NCBI GenBank assembly: GCA_958496175.1
Contig: OY292278.1
Span: 29,574,001 to 29,638,000 of the forward strand
Direction: 5' to 3'
Origin: Sisyra terminalis
Taxonomy: Eukaryota > Arthropoda > Insecta > Neuroptera > Sisyridae
DNA: 64,000 nt
Shown: positions 1 through 10,667 of the stretch, piece by piece
How the letters are laid out: every line of letters starts with the position of its first letter
Position numbering within the stretch: position 1 is the first letter of the stretch
Program-made: the position numbers and the translations under genes
Notes under the pieces: model-generated
Databases searched by the model: none
Told to the model about the DNA's origin: nothing
The model's input: the letters and a program-made list of their open reading frames with translations, nothing else

Positions 1-18
1 GAAGTTGTACACGCATAA

Positions 19-915
19 CGTCGAAAAATTAGAAAATTGAAACGGCAATTAGATAAGGAGAGGGAAAACAGTTTTGACACTGTCGTTGGGAGGGCACATT
101 GCTCGGATTTGCTAAAGGAAGTTGTTAAGAACAAATTTCAAAAGAACAGAAAGAATCAATTGTCGAGGAAGGGTTGCCGGTATTCGAATAATTTTAAAAA
201 ACTATCCATGAGATTTGCCAGCATAATGCCCATTAAAGCATACAATTTCTTATCGAATGAAATAGAAATGCCCTCATTAGCCACCATTCAGCGTCAGATG
301 CCGATTGTGGATCTTCAACCTGGAATTAATCATGCTATTTTTCAAAATTTAACTCTAATTTTAAATGATGCTAATGATGAGAAGATAAAAAATTGTGTGC
401 TTCTGTTTGATGAGATGAGTTTAGGGGTAGGTGTTCATTACAATAGTAAGGAGGATCATATCTTCGGTTTTGAAGATATTGGTTCCTGCAGATTTAAAAA
501 CTACGCTGATCATGTTTTGTGCTTTATGATACGCGGCATTTTCCATAATTACAAGTAACCAGTCGCATTTTATTTCATTGATAGTGTGACCGGAGCGAAC
601 ATCTTACAACAATGCATTGTAGAAGTCAATCTTGCCTTGCAAAATGCAGGCTTTTACGTACGAGCGACAATATGTGACCAAGCACAAAACAATTCGGCAG
701 TCATACGAGCATTAACTACATTTTCAAATCAAAATAGGTTAGCCAATATTGAGGAGGTTGGGGAATCGTACTTAATTAATGGGAAAGAGATTCTCCATAT
801 TTTCGATCCTCCTCATTTGTTGAAAGGTATTCGAAATAATATGTTGGAGAGAGATTTTTGCTTAAACGATAAAAGTACCAAGTGGAGTCATATAACTGCA
901 TTGTATAATATATAG
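19..915 (+). pseudogene. P-element-type transposase, broken and partial
   Basis: The frame is open from 19 to 915 except for an in-frame TAA at 556-558, and homology continues in the same frame on the far side. The upstream part begins with a basic, leucine-rich stretch that fits the coiled-coil that follows the THAP domain in this family; the THAP domain itself would lie left of the window. Further on comes the segment around MPSLATIQRQMP, then LLFDEMS, and after the stop the segment IFDPPHLLKGIRNN, the hallmark of P-element/THAP9-like transposases. The reading frame ends at 913-915 in AT-rich tandem sequence, well short of the catalytic C-terminal half. I see no terminal inverted repeat. 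The nonsense codon plus the 3' truncation make it a dead copy. Family assignment is by recalled motifs, not a search. Confidence 0.82.
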
Positions 916-3075
916 TTATAGTTAATATATAGTTATTAATATATATTATTAATATATAGTTAGATTCTAAGTATAGATTTATAACTATTGTTTAAGGAAA
1001 TATTTATTATTTAATTTTTACTTTGTATATAGTTTAATAAGTTATATTTTATGATTTGCGTATGTTAAATGTTTAATTTCTATTAATTTTGTATATATAT
1101 AATCATTTTATATTGTTATATTTTTAAAACTATGATACAATTATACATGTTGTACTGATTTTAGATTATTCAAATTAAATATATTACTTTATTACAATTT
1201 TTTTTTGATCTCGTTCATAATTTCCTATTTCAGATACTTAATTAAAATAAAATTATATTAATTCATGTTATCCAAGTTTCATTATTTAAAATTAGCAATG
1301 ACTCAAACCATTACTACAGAATTGCATACAAAAATTATTTCCTTGTACCAAACCGTATCATACGTTGTCTTACGTTCTAGAAAAAATAGTCACTAAAAAT
1401 ATACTAGAAACTCCGGCCATGGCCCTTCCTTTTGACCACGTTTTTGCATTGAGTGCAAACTCCCTGGTCCCAATGATGAAAACATAGATTATGTTAGTGT
1501 GGTTATTGTTGTACGTAACGATAGAAACTAGGTATATTTGTCTATTTAACTTTATCTATAAATTTCGATAAATTTGGTTTTTATTTGATACTAATTTATA
1601 TATTATAATCTATTTGAGCAATTTGAGGTAATTTGAGATATAGAAAGTCTTATCCCTGTTAAAAAAGACATTTTAAATGTTCAAAACCCTATTAGAAGTC
1701 GTATAAACTTAATCAAGGAATTATAAATGTAATGATTTCAAAATGCGTTTAAATGCCTTTTTTTTAAGAGAGATAAATCCAGATCGTTCAAATATTCTTG
1801 GTCAATGCCAAATATGATTTTCGCATACCTAGAAGGGTAAATAGAAATACAAATAAAAAGTGTATTGATAGTGAAATAATAAGTTGTTAACATAAAAACC
1901 TTTTTATTCATAGTAAACTAACAATGCTTAGTGTATATGACAATTGGACGCAGCGCGGAGGAGCTGTTAGAAGAGGCTCCCAGAACAATGAAGAATGAAA
2001 AATATATAACAATTGCTCACCCTGATTACTATTTTTTTTTATTTTTTGGGCCTTAAGCAATAGCTTGTGTAGCTTATACATAAAATCTGCACTGCATTTG
2101 CCAGCCGATTTTTAGTTTTTCTATTAGCAAATTTTAAAAATGAAGAAATTCTTTTAAATGACTTGCAGTTTAAAAGTTAGTAAAAAAATGAAGGAAATCT
2201 TATTAACAAATAGACACGTAAAACTTGTTGGTTGTTTAATATATTAAAGATGTTACACATATCGCTTAATAATTAAAACTTACTATACTTTTTAGATTTA
2301 AATCTGTAAAAAAAATAAGCACTTTTGAAAATAACAATTTCTATTTAATTTTCATAAGTTACCAATAATTGTTATGATGTATATACATAATTATAACTTC
2401 AAAAAAAGTTTTCAAAATGAATCAAAGTTAAATCAAATTAATAATTTGAAAAAAATATTGAATATTATACTTTCAATAAATGCAATTTTCGAATAATTGC
2501 GCGTTACAAAAATTTAAGGCGGTAGATTTTGAAATGAAAGAAATTCGGACAATTAATAAACGTTTTGATTTTAAATAATTTATTATCAGCCCTATTTAAC
2601 AATAACATTTAAATGTAATGACCAGCTCAATAAAGATATTTTTTTGAAATTTATAAATTAGTTGCATTTATATGAAAAAAATTATTAATAAAGTAGAAAA
2701 TATTAAGGTAACTTTTGCGCGTTAAAAGTCCGCCTTTTTATTTAGGCGCTAAAATGTTTTGTTAACTTCGATGGCAGTTTTAATATAGTTTTGACTGCTT
2801 TAAGTCATATAAAGTGATATCAAATTAAAGAAAAATGTTCCTTTTCTTTAAGAAGTATGTTGTTTAATTAATTTATGTAATATAATTCTTTAGAACTTAG
2901 TTCAAAAAGACTAAGTAGCTGACTTAGATTTTTAGGTTAATTTGTGAATTAATCTGTAAAATGTTAAAAGTTTTACTTTATTTGCTTTATATTTTTAAAA
3001 TAGAATGAATAAATAGGTATGTTGTAGTTTTTTATTTATGTTTGAATTATACAAATGGTACTTTTCTAGGTTTTA
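916..3075. other. Non-coding stretch upstream of the cyclin gene
   Basis: Very AT-rich. It starts with low-complexity TATA-type repeats (about 905-965). A slightly GC-richer patch at 1945-1995 reads as a short open stretch on the + strand but shows no recognisable domain. The last bases before the cyclin ATG contain TTTTCTAG at about 3063-3070, which could be a splice acceptor for an untranslated first exon; otherwise I see no gene. Confidence 0.5.
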
Positions 3076-4194
3076 ATGGAAGCCGGTTCAATTATGGATA
3101 CCAATTCGCTTGAATCGAATCTTTCTAATGATCATTTAACACCGAAATCTAAATGGTCTCCAAATGGAGATCATGCACAAGATGTTAAATACCAAACGAC
3201 TGAAGAAACCCAAGACAAGATACTTAAAACTCCGAACAGCAAAGTAAAGCCATCTCCATTTCTAACACCAGTATCAAAAAATCCGAAATGTATGCCCAAT
3301 TTAACGTGGGCCGACACTTCTGAAATGTGGAAATCGATGATCGCCCATGACGAAATAAATTTGAGTAAACGTTCGACAAAAATCTACGAATACCATCCCT
3401 TATTAACACCAGATATGAGACGTATCTTATTAGAATGGCTCTCAGAAGTGGCCGAAGCACTACGGTTTTATCGCGAATCATACTTCTTAGCAATCGATCT
3501 GTTGGATCGATATTTAACAATAAAACGAAATTACAATAAAAACGCCTTCCAATTACTAGGAATTACTTGTTTGTTTATCGCAACAAAAATTGAAGAAGTA
3601 ATTCCTACCCGACTACACGATTTTGTCGACGTTACCGATGGCTCATGCAATGAAATTAGTATTGTTTATACCGAAATAGATCTACTATCAACATTAGACT
3701 GGCAAACGAAACCGATCACCATTAACAGCTGGTTGTTGATGTTCTTACAGCTTGCACAACTTATGGATAACTCAAAAACATTCCCAAAAAAATACGTCGA
3801 TAACTTTTACATTTACCCCCAATATTCCATATCAGAATACGAAGAGGCCGTTCAAATATGTTCCCTAGCGCTAATGGATTCGAAAATCTTCAATTTTTCC
3901 TATAGAGTAATTGCAGCATCAGCTCTACATTATGTATGGGGAAAAGACAAGGTTTGCACCGTCACAAATATGTCTTGGAAATCCTTGAAAAGCTGTGTCC
4001 GGTGGCTGTATCCTTATGTGTTAATTAGGGATGTTTACGATTTTCCTTCAACTACCATACAGAAAAATTCGGCCGATCGAAGGAAAACAGGACTGAAGAA
4101 ACGTTTTCCAAAAATTGTTCGAGATGATGCTCACTTGATACAAATGCATGTTAGTCAAATAAAAGTTTACGAAGATGCTCAAAAATTATTTTAA
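3076..4194 (+). CDS. Cyclin E-type G1/S cyclin, single-exon reading frame
   Basis: The 372-residue product has an N-terminal cyclin box at roughly residues 76-210 (it opens LTWADTSEMW) and a C-terminal cyclin fold at about 211-320. The substrate-docking motif is MRRIL (114-118) followed by LEWLSEV, and the CDK-contact Lys-Glu is in the segment FIATKIEEVIP (168-177), so both key cyclin features are kept. The opening SWA/TWAD-type segment, the HPLLTPDMR lead-in and the HDFVDVTDG block are most like cyclin E, the partner of Cdk2 at the G1/S transition in the nucleus. Residues 20-72 carry several TP/SP sites (LTPKSKWSP, KTPNSK, FLTPVSK), candidates for CDK sites or an Fbw7-type phosphodegron; the usual C-terminal LLTPP degron is absent. 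There is no intron in the coding frame, unlike most cyclin E genes, which suggests a retrocopy or an intron-losing paralogue. The ATG at 3076 is the first in frame; a second at residue 7 is possible. Confidence 0.85.
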   Translation: MEAGSIMDTNSLESNLSNDHLTPKSKWSPNGDHAQDVKYQTTEETQDKILKTPNSKVKPSPFLTPVSKNPKCMPNLTWADTSEMWKSMIAHDEINLSKRSTKIYEYHPLLTPDMRRILLEWLSEVAEALRFYRESYFLAIDLLDRYLTIKRNYNKNAFQLLGITCLFIATKIEEVIPTRLHDFVDVTDGSCNEISIVYTEIDLLSTLDWQTKPITINSWLLMFLQLAQLMDNSKTFPKKYVDNFYIYPQYSISEYEEAVQICSLALMDSKIFNFSYRVIAASALHYVWGKDKVCTVTNMSWKSLKSCVRWLYPYVLIRDVYDFPSTTIQKNSADRRKTGLKKRFPKIVRDDAHLIQMHVSQIKVYEDAQKLF

Positions 4195-5349
4195 CTTTAA
4201 TTGATTTTACCTAATTTATTATTAATTTTGATATTTAGCACTTCAGGCTCTTAAAAAACCCATGAAGGTTTGAAATACATAACGTTCAAAAAGTAAACAC
4301 ACAAAACTTAAGAATTCAGCTTAATTACTATATAATAATTATTTTAAAACTAAGTATTCAGCATATCGATTTTTATAAACCATAGAGGTCTCTCTATCAC
4401 TCTTGCATATTTATGCAAAAAGAAATTATGTAATTACTTTATCGAACCGGTATTATATTTTCTATTTCCTTTCTTATACTATTGCAATTAAATTGTAATT
4501 ATCAAACAGTTGACTGTAATTATTTATATTGTTTATTTTTTGTACAACACATTTCATCGGTTTCCCGACTTCTTTAGGTATTCTTCAAGTGTTGTACAAA
4601 CATAAATAAAAAATCCTAAAAAAGACTATAAATAGACAAAACTATAGTAAATTGTAATAGTATTCGAAACAAATAATGATTAAGATTTAAGCCAAAAAAT
4701 TATTGACAATGGTTGGCACAAATCAGCAATGAACGTTAGCTTAATACGGGTTTTTTTAAGTTGATATCAAAAATGAAAGCACGTGTGGTAACATTACGTT
4801 GTTTTAAACGTGATTTTAAAAATACAGGATACGTGAGTTATCAATACAAACAAGGTTGGAATTAGTTATTCATCTTTTGTATCCAGAAATTTAGCATACG
4901 CTTTGCTAAAACATTCTTCATGTGCTTTGTTTACAACCGTTTTACTTACAGCAAGATAAAGTCAAAAACTAAAAATATTTTATATATTAAGCAAAAATTT
5001 ATAACTTTTGAAATCAATACAAATTTATAACTTTTTGCAATTAATTAAAGTGGTAATAATTTAACACGTAATTTTAAAACAATCTTGTAGAACATGTATT
5101 TTGATTTGAACATAGTGCAAATTAGTTTTTGAGCGTTGGGTACTTAAATTTTGAAAATTGGAGTTTTTCTTAAGCAATGTCGTAGAATTGATAATAGTAA
5201 AAAAATAATTAGGAAACAATTTACGACGAAATTTAGTTTAAGTTTATTTATAAGCGTAAAGTGAGAATGAAAAATACATTTTTAAATGCTAAATGTATAA
5301 ACTTCCTAGACAAAATACTGCCCTAAATGTAATAAATTATGAATAAGAA
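4195..5349. other. Cyclin 3' flank, no further gene
   Basis: AT-rich sequence that probably holds the cyclin 3' untranslated region. No coding frame with recognisable content is seen. Confidence 0.5.
4605..4610 (+). terminator. Candidate poly(A) signal for the cyclin gene
   Basis: An AATAAA hexamer lies about 410 bases after the cyclin stop codon in A-rich sequence. It is only a candidate, as the hexamer is common in DNA of this composition. Confidence 0.3.
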
Positions 5350-5592
5350 TATACAGAGTGGTTTATTTCAAATAAGACAATCCAATATCTCAAAAATAAG
5401 GTTTCAAAAAAAAGTTCAACATTATTGAATGTTAAAGGATAATGAATTTTTAAATGAAAATTTATATTTTTTATCGCAGAATCTTATTCTACAAAAAAAA
5501 AAATACTTAAGCATATATATTTTTAAATGTAAAAATATACTTTTATATATTGGAGTGTCTCAAACGAACTGGCGAAACGAACCATTCTATAT
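5350..5592. mobile_element. MITE with about 20-bp terminal inverted repeats
   Basis: The left end reads TATACAGAGTGGTTTATTTC and the right end, read on the opposite strand, AATATAGAATGGTTCGTTTC, so the two ends match as inverted repeats. The element is about 243 bp with no coding capacity. An 86-codon open frame that overlaps it is chance. Confidence 0.6.
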
Positions 5593-5928
5593 TTTCATTT
5601 TGCTCAATATTTTAGTATATATAAGAAGTTATTTTCAATTTAAGTTATTAAAATCATTTGTAACTATATTTAAGTGCAAAAATTTTTAAAATCAATATGA
5701 TGAAACCAATGTAAAACATTTACAGTGTAAAAAATATTGTAAAGGATTTATTTTCCAATTTATGCATTACTAATAAATTATAATAGTGAACCATAAAACA
5801 GAATGAATACCTAAATTGTAGAATTTATTCATTTTTTTTTTTTACTTTGTAGTCCCTAAGCATATTAAAAGTGTGTAACTTATGTAATACATACTTGAGT
5901 TGTAAATAATGAATTTAGTATTCAATAA

Positions 5929-5934
5929 TTTATT
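5929..5934 (-). terminator. Candidate poly(A) signal for the cysteine-clustered gene
   Basis: TTTATT on the + strand (AATAAA on the coding strand) 62 bases after the stop codon. Composition makes chance hexamers common. Confidence 0.35.
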
Positions 5935-5995
5935 TCAAATAAATTCAACAAATTATAAAATGACTCATTTAAAAAACAATGTAACGTTTAATTAT

Positions 5996-6218
5996 CTAAT
6001 AACTAAATAGCCCTTGTGAATTACACGAACATTTGCATTTTTTGTTTAATTTTGCTTCGGCTAGTGCTTTTTCTCGTGCTCTCTTATATAAAGTTTTGTA
6101 GAATTTTTCGAGATTTTCGTAGAATAAGCTTCGGTAAGTTTGATTGATATTTCCCACGTGGCAAGAACATGGTTTTATTGGACAGCATCCGCAGTTGCAA
6201 TTCGATTTTAAAATTCTC
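5996..6218 (-). CDS. Cysteine-clustered gene, terminal exon
   Basis: Acceptor TATATTTCAG before 6218. One base completes the split lysine codon left by exon 2, then 74 codons including TAG at 5998-5996. Holds the CNCGCCPIKPCSC cluster and the CKCSC tail. Confidence 0.65.
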
Positions 6219-8333
6219 CTGAAATATAAGTCATATTTTCAATCATCAAATATATAAAAAAAAAATCAACCCTAATTTAATAGGTTCTCCCAAATACAAA
6301 TAGAAACATTTTTTAAAATTTTATTTTACGTTTAATAAATTTAATGATTACATGTCTGAAGCAAATTTGGGCTCTAGTCCCTTTTAGCTAAGTCAATATC
6401 TGATAACTTTGGATTTTCCACTTTGTTTTTAAATTAATTCGCGTTTTTTTTTTTTTGTTAATTCAATTCTAATATCGAATAATTTTCTCTTTGGTAGCTA
6501 AATTTTCATTACGACCTGATTTATTTGCGAAAAAAAAAGAAAATGCAATGTTGCTTGATATTGCCGTCGCTAAAAAGGACATGAGCCCACATTTGTAAAC
6601 TATATCAATGATTTATGATGCTATTTCACACCATGTATGATAAAAATGGTTCTGAATAATAAATTTGACCTAAGAATTATCCTAACAACCGATGGTTTAA
6701 ATACATAACATATAATGAAATACCATGTGAAGTTCCAAAATACAAGTTTAGTAGAAAAATTATTTCAACGAAAAATGAGATTCTTATTAAACCAGAGAAA
6801 AACTCAATTTTTCAAATCGTGTTTCCGATACACAAATAATCAGTTTGTTTGTTTAAAAGATTTAGTAAAAGTCTTTTAAATATTTTTATTGGTTCGTTAA
6901 AGAAAATCTTATAAAGCTTATTCTTAGTGTCCGATCAAGCTTTTGATTTTCGCAAATTTCGGCAGAAAATCTGCCTAAACTTAGACCGAAACCAAATTAT
7001 TGAGTTATTGAGCTTTCCTACGGCTTTATTTTTAATAATTATTTTTCATTTATGGCGATTATACAACTTAAAAAAAATTGATGTGTCGATACATCGATGT
7101 TTTTTATCTTAGATGTTTGTATTCTGATGCGGCAATTTAAAATTATTCGATTTTTGTTAATGTCACCGCTATAGAATGACGAAAACCAAGGAGCAAAACC
7201 ATGGCTCATAGCTTGCTAGGTGAGGACTGCATACTCTTTCTCAGTAATGTCATCTGAAAGGTTTATATACTGCAACAACTAAAACCTGTTTTTCTCCCTT
7301 CGTCTTCGCCATTTTTTGGAAGAGGCAGTAAAAAAATGAAGTGTAGTGACTATTCCGGCGAAACGAGGACTGTTAAGCGCTATTGCATTTAGAAATTGCT
7401 TCTTACTTTTTTTTCCCCTCTTTCTCTGGAACAGATGTGTAAATGGTATCGTTAAAAAGAGTAACTTCATCGTCTTTGAGAACTTTATCAACTCTTAAGT
7501 GAATCGTTTCGGCCAAGCTGCTGGTAGGAAGATTATCTATGTTATTTTGAACTACAACTGGTTCCATTGATTTTCTCGAATCTTTTGAAATTTTTGTACT
7601 TCGACTGTTTCGCTTCGTTGATGGTATATTGATAGTTGGACTATTCGATGAATTGACAACGCTACCGACTTCTGATTCGGTTGTAAGATTTGTCTCATTA
7701 TTGAAACCTCGTGCTGTTGAACCAAGTGGATAAATTGATTCTCGATTAAAAGTTTGTGTTGAAGGGTTTGGCGCACTTGATGGTTGATTAAAAGATCGTA
7801 TTGATTTATCAACTGGAATATTTGATCCACGATGAACAGTTTGTAATTGTGAGCCAACTTGTCGATTTGATACATTATTTTTCGAAAATTGTGAAGGTCG
7901 TTCCGAACTTATCGAAGTTTGATTATTTACATTATTTTTCGAAAATTGTGAAGGTCGTTCCGAACTTATCGAAGTTCGATTATTTACATTATTTTTCGAA
8001 AATTGTGAAGGTCGTTCCGAACTTATCGAAGTTCGATTATTTACAGCACTTTGTCGTCGCTGCTGCAATATATGTTGCACATTTTTATATTGTTCTTCGG
8101 TTATTACTTCTGGTTGGTTTGAAAGTTGCTGAAAAAATAAAAAAAATAATATTGTGTAACAATTCAATTTTATTTTCTACCGCTGTTGTATTGGATTGAG
8201 CGAAATCGTTTGATTGTATATTTGCAGGAATTTGAACTTCGGAAGTATCTTCGAGACAATTATTAAAATACTTTTTATATTTATAACAAAGATCACATTC
8301 AGTATTATTGTTTTGGCCACAAAAACATTTCAT
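5996..8333 (-). CDS. Unrecognised cysteine-clustered protein, 365 residues, three exons
   Basis: Three exons join in phase: 8333-8181 (51 codons), 8128-7407 and 6218-5996. Introns are 52 bp (8180-8129, donor GTAGAA, acceptor TTTTTTCAG) and about 1.19 kb (7406-6219, donor GTAAGA, acceptor TATTTCAG); the coding total is 1098 bases. The N-terminus begins MKCFCGQNNNTECDLCYKYK with four closely spaced cysteines. The centre is low-complexity, Ser/Asn-rich and hydrophilic, and contains three copies of a 19-residue unit (NNRTSISSERPSQFSKNNV). The C-terminal exon holds a second cysteine cluster (NCNCGCCPIKPCSCH), a charged helical stretch, and CKCSC just before the end. No signal peptide or membrane segment is evident. 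I do not recognise the family; the cysteine clusters could bind metal or form disulfides, as in insect sperm-tail structural proteins, but that is inference. It is followed 2.2 kb upstream on the same strand by a SPATA6-like gene, itself a sperm-associated family. Confidence 0.68.
6370..6587. mobile_element. MITE copy (GGCTC family) within an intron
   Basis: Ends GGCTCTAGTCCCTTTTAGC and GCTAAAAAGGACATGAGCC are inverted repeats. Flanks CAAATTTG (6362-6369) and CACATTTG (6588-6595) match at 7 of 8 bases, consistent with an 8-bp target duplication of hAT type. It lies in intron 2 of the cysteine-clustered gene and is related to the copy at 37845-38069. Confidence 0.65.
7407..8128 (-). CDS. Cysteine-clustered gene, exon 2 with 57-bp tandem repeats
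   Basis: Acceptor TTTTTTCAG at 8129-8137, donor AAA|GTAAGA at 7407/7406. Begins QLSNQPEVITEEQYK and ends in a run of lysines after SVPEKEGKK; if not spliced here it would stop at the adjacent TAA, giving a protein without the C-terminal cysteine exon. The three tandem 57-bp units lie at about 7866-8043. Confidence 0.68.
7866..8043 (-). repeat. Three tandem 57-bp coding repeats
   Basis: Three near-identical in-frame copies of a 57-bp unit encode NNRTSISSERPSQFSKNNV, differing by very few bases (one copy has Gln for Arg). The near identity implies recent expansion or homogenisation. Confidence 0.85.
8181..8333 (-). CDS. Cysteine-clustered gene, exon 1
   Basis: ATG at 8333, ends in phase 0 before donor GTAGAA. 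It encodes the N-terminal cysteine cluster; upstream there is no in-frame ATG with a better context. Confidence 0.65.
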
Positions 8334-8940
8334 AACTAAAAAAATAAATCATTAAAACAGTTTAGTTCAATAAAATTCCATTTTTTTCAAATTACTTAAA
8401 TCTTTTCTCGCACACCTAGGAGATGTTTTTAATAAATTTAAGATGTCCCAAAGTGATTCCGAGGTATCGTGGCACGGGCAGACGTGTTTTGCGGGAGAGC
8501 AACTATGTGGTCTTGGTGATCGAGCCCTTTAGTATATCACAATAAGTTTAGTTACCTTTATTTACGAAAAGCAAAATGAAATAAAGTTGTCCTAAATGAA
8601 ATAAGAAATATTGTTTCATCTACTAATTAACGTAAATGTTGTGTCAAATTGATTAGATTATAAATTGAACAAACATTACTTTAACAAAATATTTTGATAC
8701 CAATAATCTAGCGTGGTATACTATTAATTCGATATTAAACGACTAATTTTTTAGTCAAACTCGTGCACTTTAAGTTTCGTACAAGTAAAATTTTTAAAGA
8801 TTAATTAAAATAGACTTTTAAGAAAATTAGAACTGGGAGATCAAATTAGATTTTTTTTGGTGATTTTGACTATGCTGTTTGTACAATTTATAAAATATAT
8901 TGTGATTTTATTTATGTAATATAATTTTCAAAAGTAAACT
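8334..8940. other. 5' flank of the cysteine-clustered gene
   Basis: Presumably contains the promoter. A GC-richer patch at about 8395-8530 is not explained by any reading frame I recognise. No clear TATA box or other element can be singled out. Confidence 0.4.
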
Positions 8941-9260
8941 ACAAACATAAATTTTAATAAAACCTCAAACAGATGCATTTTTGAAGTATTGATCAAATAC
9001 GTACTTCGATTTCCAAGCAATCTTTCTCAGAGGTCATCAAGTAGTATTGGGTCGCTCCGTAACTGCTATATGATCAATCACTCACACATATAAATTAAGA
9101 TCGATTCATAATTACTTTGTGACTCACCACATAGCAATTACGGAGCGATCCAATACTACTTGATGACCACTGAGTAAACTTGCTTGGCAGTCGAAATACG
9201 TCAAGCAATACGCCGAAAATACATTTATTTGAGCTTTTGTTCAAATTTATTATTAAAAAT
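8940..9260. mobile_element. Hairpin MITE, long inverted repeats
   Basis: The best arms are 8999-9069 and 9131-9201 (about 71 bp, highly complementary), and weaker complementarity carries on outward to about 8945 and 9255. The inner motif TTGCTTGGCAATCGAAATACG-type recurs in a longer copy at 55512-55918 and in a half copy near 19575-19710, so this is a small family. Confidence 0.72.
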
Positions 9261-9499
9261 TAGTTAACAAAGAATTAAATTCTTTCTCAATGTCTTGAAT
9301 AAAAGTTTTCCTGACATTTCGCTTTAAAATTAAACCTTAAAAAAATGCCGAATAAAACAAAATAAACTTTTATAATTGTGACTGTTGATTTTTTAAAAAT
9401 AATTTATAAAGTTGGCGTGAAATTTAAAACATGCTCGAAAAAAATAACAAAAATCTTCAGGTTACCCTTATGTGATGAACAAACTAAATATATAAATAT

Positions 9500-9547
9500 C
9501 CAGGGATATTTGGTCTGTAAAAATATACACAGACCAAATATCCCTGG
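9500..9547. repeat. Perfect 19-bp inverted repeat
   Basis: CCAGGGATATTTGGTCTGT at 9500-9518 is exactly mirrored at 9529-9547 across a 10-base A/T spacer. The lack of mismatches points to recent origin or to use as a hairpin. No gene is associated. Confidence 0.85.
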
Positions 9548-9549
9548 AC

Positions 9550-10537
9550 AAAATATCCCTAAGACAAAAAAATAACTGATAAAACATCTCGATAACAGAA
9601 TATTTGGGAAGACTACAGTTCTTTCGGTACCACGATATGTAAACAGATCTTTATAAATCTCAAGGAAGTAAAGAGAAAAGAAACAATACAATTTTTGATA
9701 TGTCGCTTTGTTTAAGATATATCAAATCTTTAAAATTGAAACTTAATTTATTTTTAATTTTCTAGACAGAATTCTCTAAATTTCAAAAAAATTAATTATT
9801 TACAACCGCGGTTCTACCTACTCTTTCTGTGCTAAAAAAAACATACAAAAGGGCCTAGGGCTCTAGGACAAAAACTCCTAAAAGTTACTTTTAGCAACAT
9901 CAATATCTGACAACGTTGCGAATTAATCGAACTATAATTAAATAAAAATTTAAATTATTTTTTTCTTGTATGAGGGGGGGTTCGCCCACCAACCCAAATA
10001 AACCCCGATCGAGAGGTCATCTTGGAACCCTTAGTGTATAGTTTTTAGCTCAAAAAAATTGGGGGAGCCGCAGTTGTAAACAATTACCTTTTTTAACTAA
10101 TTAATAATAGAAGGGTCAATTGTCGGGAAATCGAGACGCCTGATAGGTTTTTTTTAGTTAGTTGAACCGTTTTTGTGATTTCAATCATATTACACGATTT
10201 TATTGTATATATATCCGAGACGAATTGTTTTAGCGAAAAACTTTGCCCACTGAAATAATAACTTTTTTTAGTTATTCAAGTATTAGAAAAAATAACTAAG
10301 GGTTTAAAAAAATATTATAATTTTCTTGGGATAACTCAAAAAAAAGTTTGCTTATCTGTACTTTGAGATCTCTTCCCTCAAAAAATTGGGATCCTAATTT
10401 TTTGTTCAATTTTTGATTTTTGTGTTATTTGCAACCATCCTTTTAGATGAAACACTTGGTATAGGACCATAGCGACACAACTATTTAACGCTAATATTAT
10501 TGGTGAAACAGTCATATTAAAGGCAAAGAAAGTTTAT
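9550..10537. other. Non-coding stretch
   Basis: Contains a degraded relative of the GGCTC MITE near 9855-9935 and otherwise AT-rich sequence. No gene is seen. Confidence 0.4.
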
Positions 10538-10538
10538 T
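10533..10538 (-). terminator. AATAAA overlapping the SPATA6-like stop codon
   Basis: On the coding strand the stop and hexamer read TGAATAAA, so the first A of the poly(A) signal is the last base of the stop. If used, the 3' UTR would be only some tens of bases. Confidence 0.4.
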
Positions 10539-10667
10539 CACCTTGGACTTTTACATCTTTTCCTTGGGGAATGTTCTCGTCGTAGAGGAGATTTGCACTT
10601 TTTCTTCTTTTTTTGGATTTGAATCACAAATGGTGTTTTTCCACAGGGCGAGCATGGTCTACAGGGT
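10538..10667 (-). CDS. SPATA6-like terminal exon
   Basis: Acceptor CAATATTTTAG. Encodes PCRPCSPCGKTPF, a lysine run and SP/KR-rich end; stop TGA at 10540-10538. Confidence 0.75.

Noticed and set aside
5429..5689. 86-codon + strand frame
   Set aside because: AT-driven, Lys/Ile/Leu/Phe-biased, overlaps a MITE and has no domain.
7801..8199. 132-codon + strand frame with repeated segments
   Set aside because: Antisense shadow of the tandem repeats of the cysteine-clustered gene.
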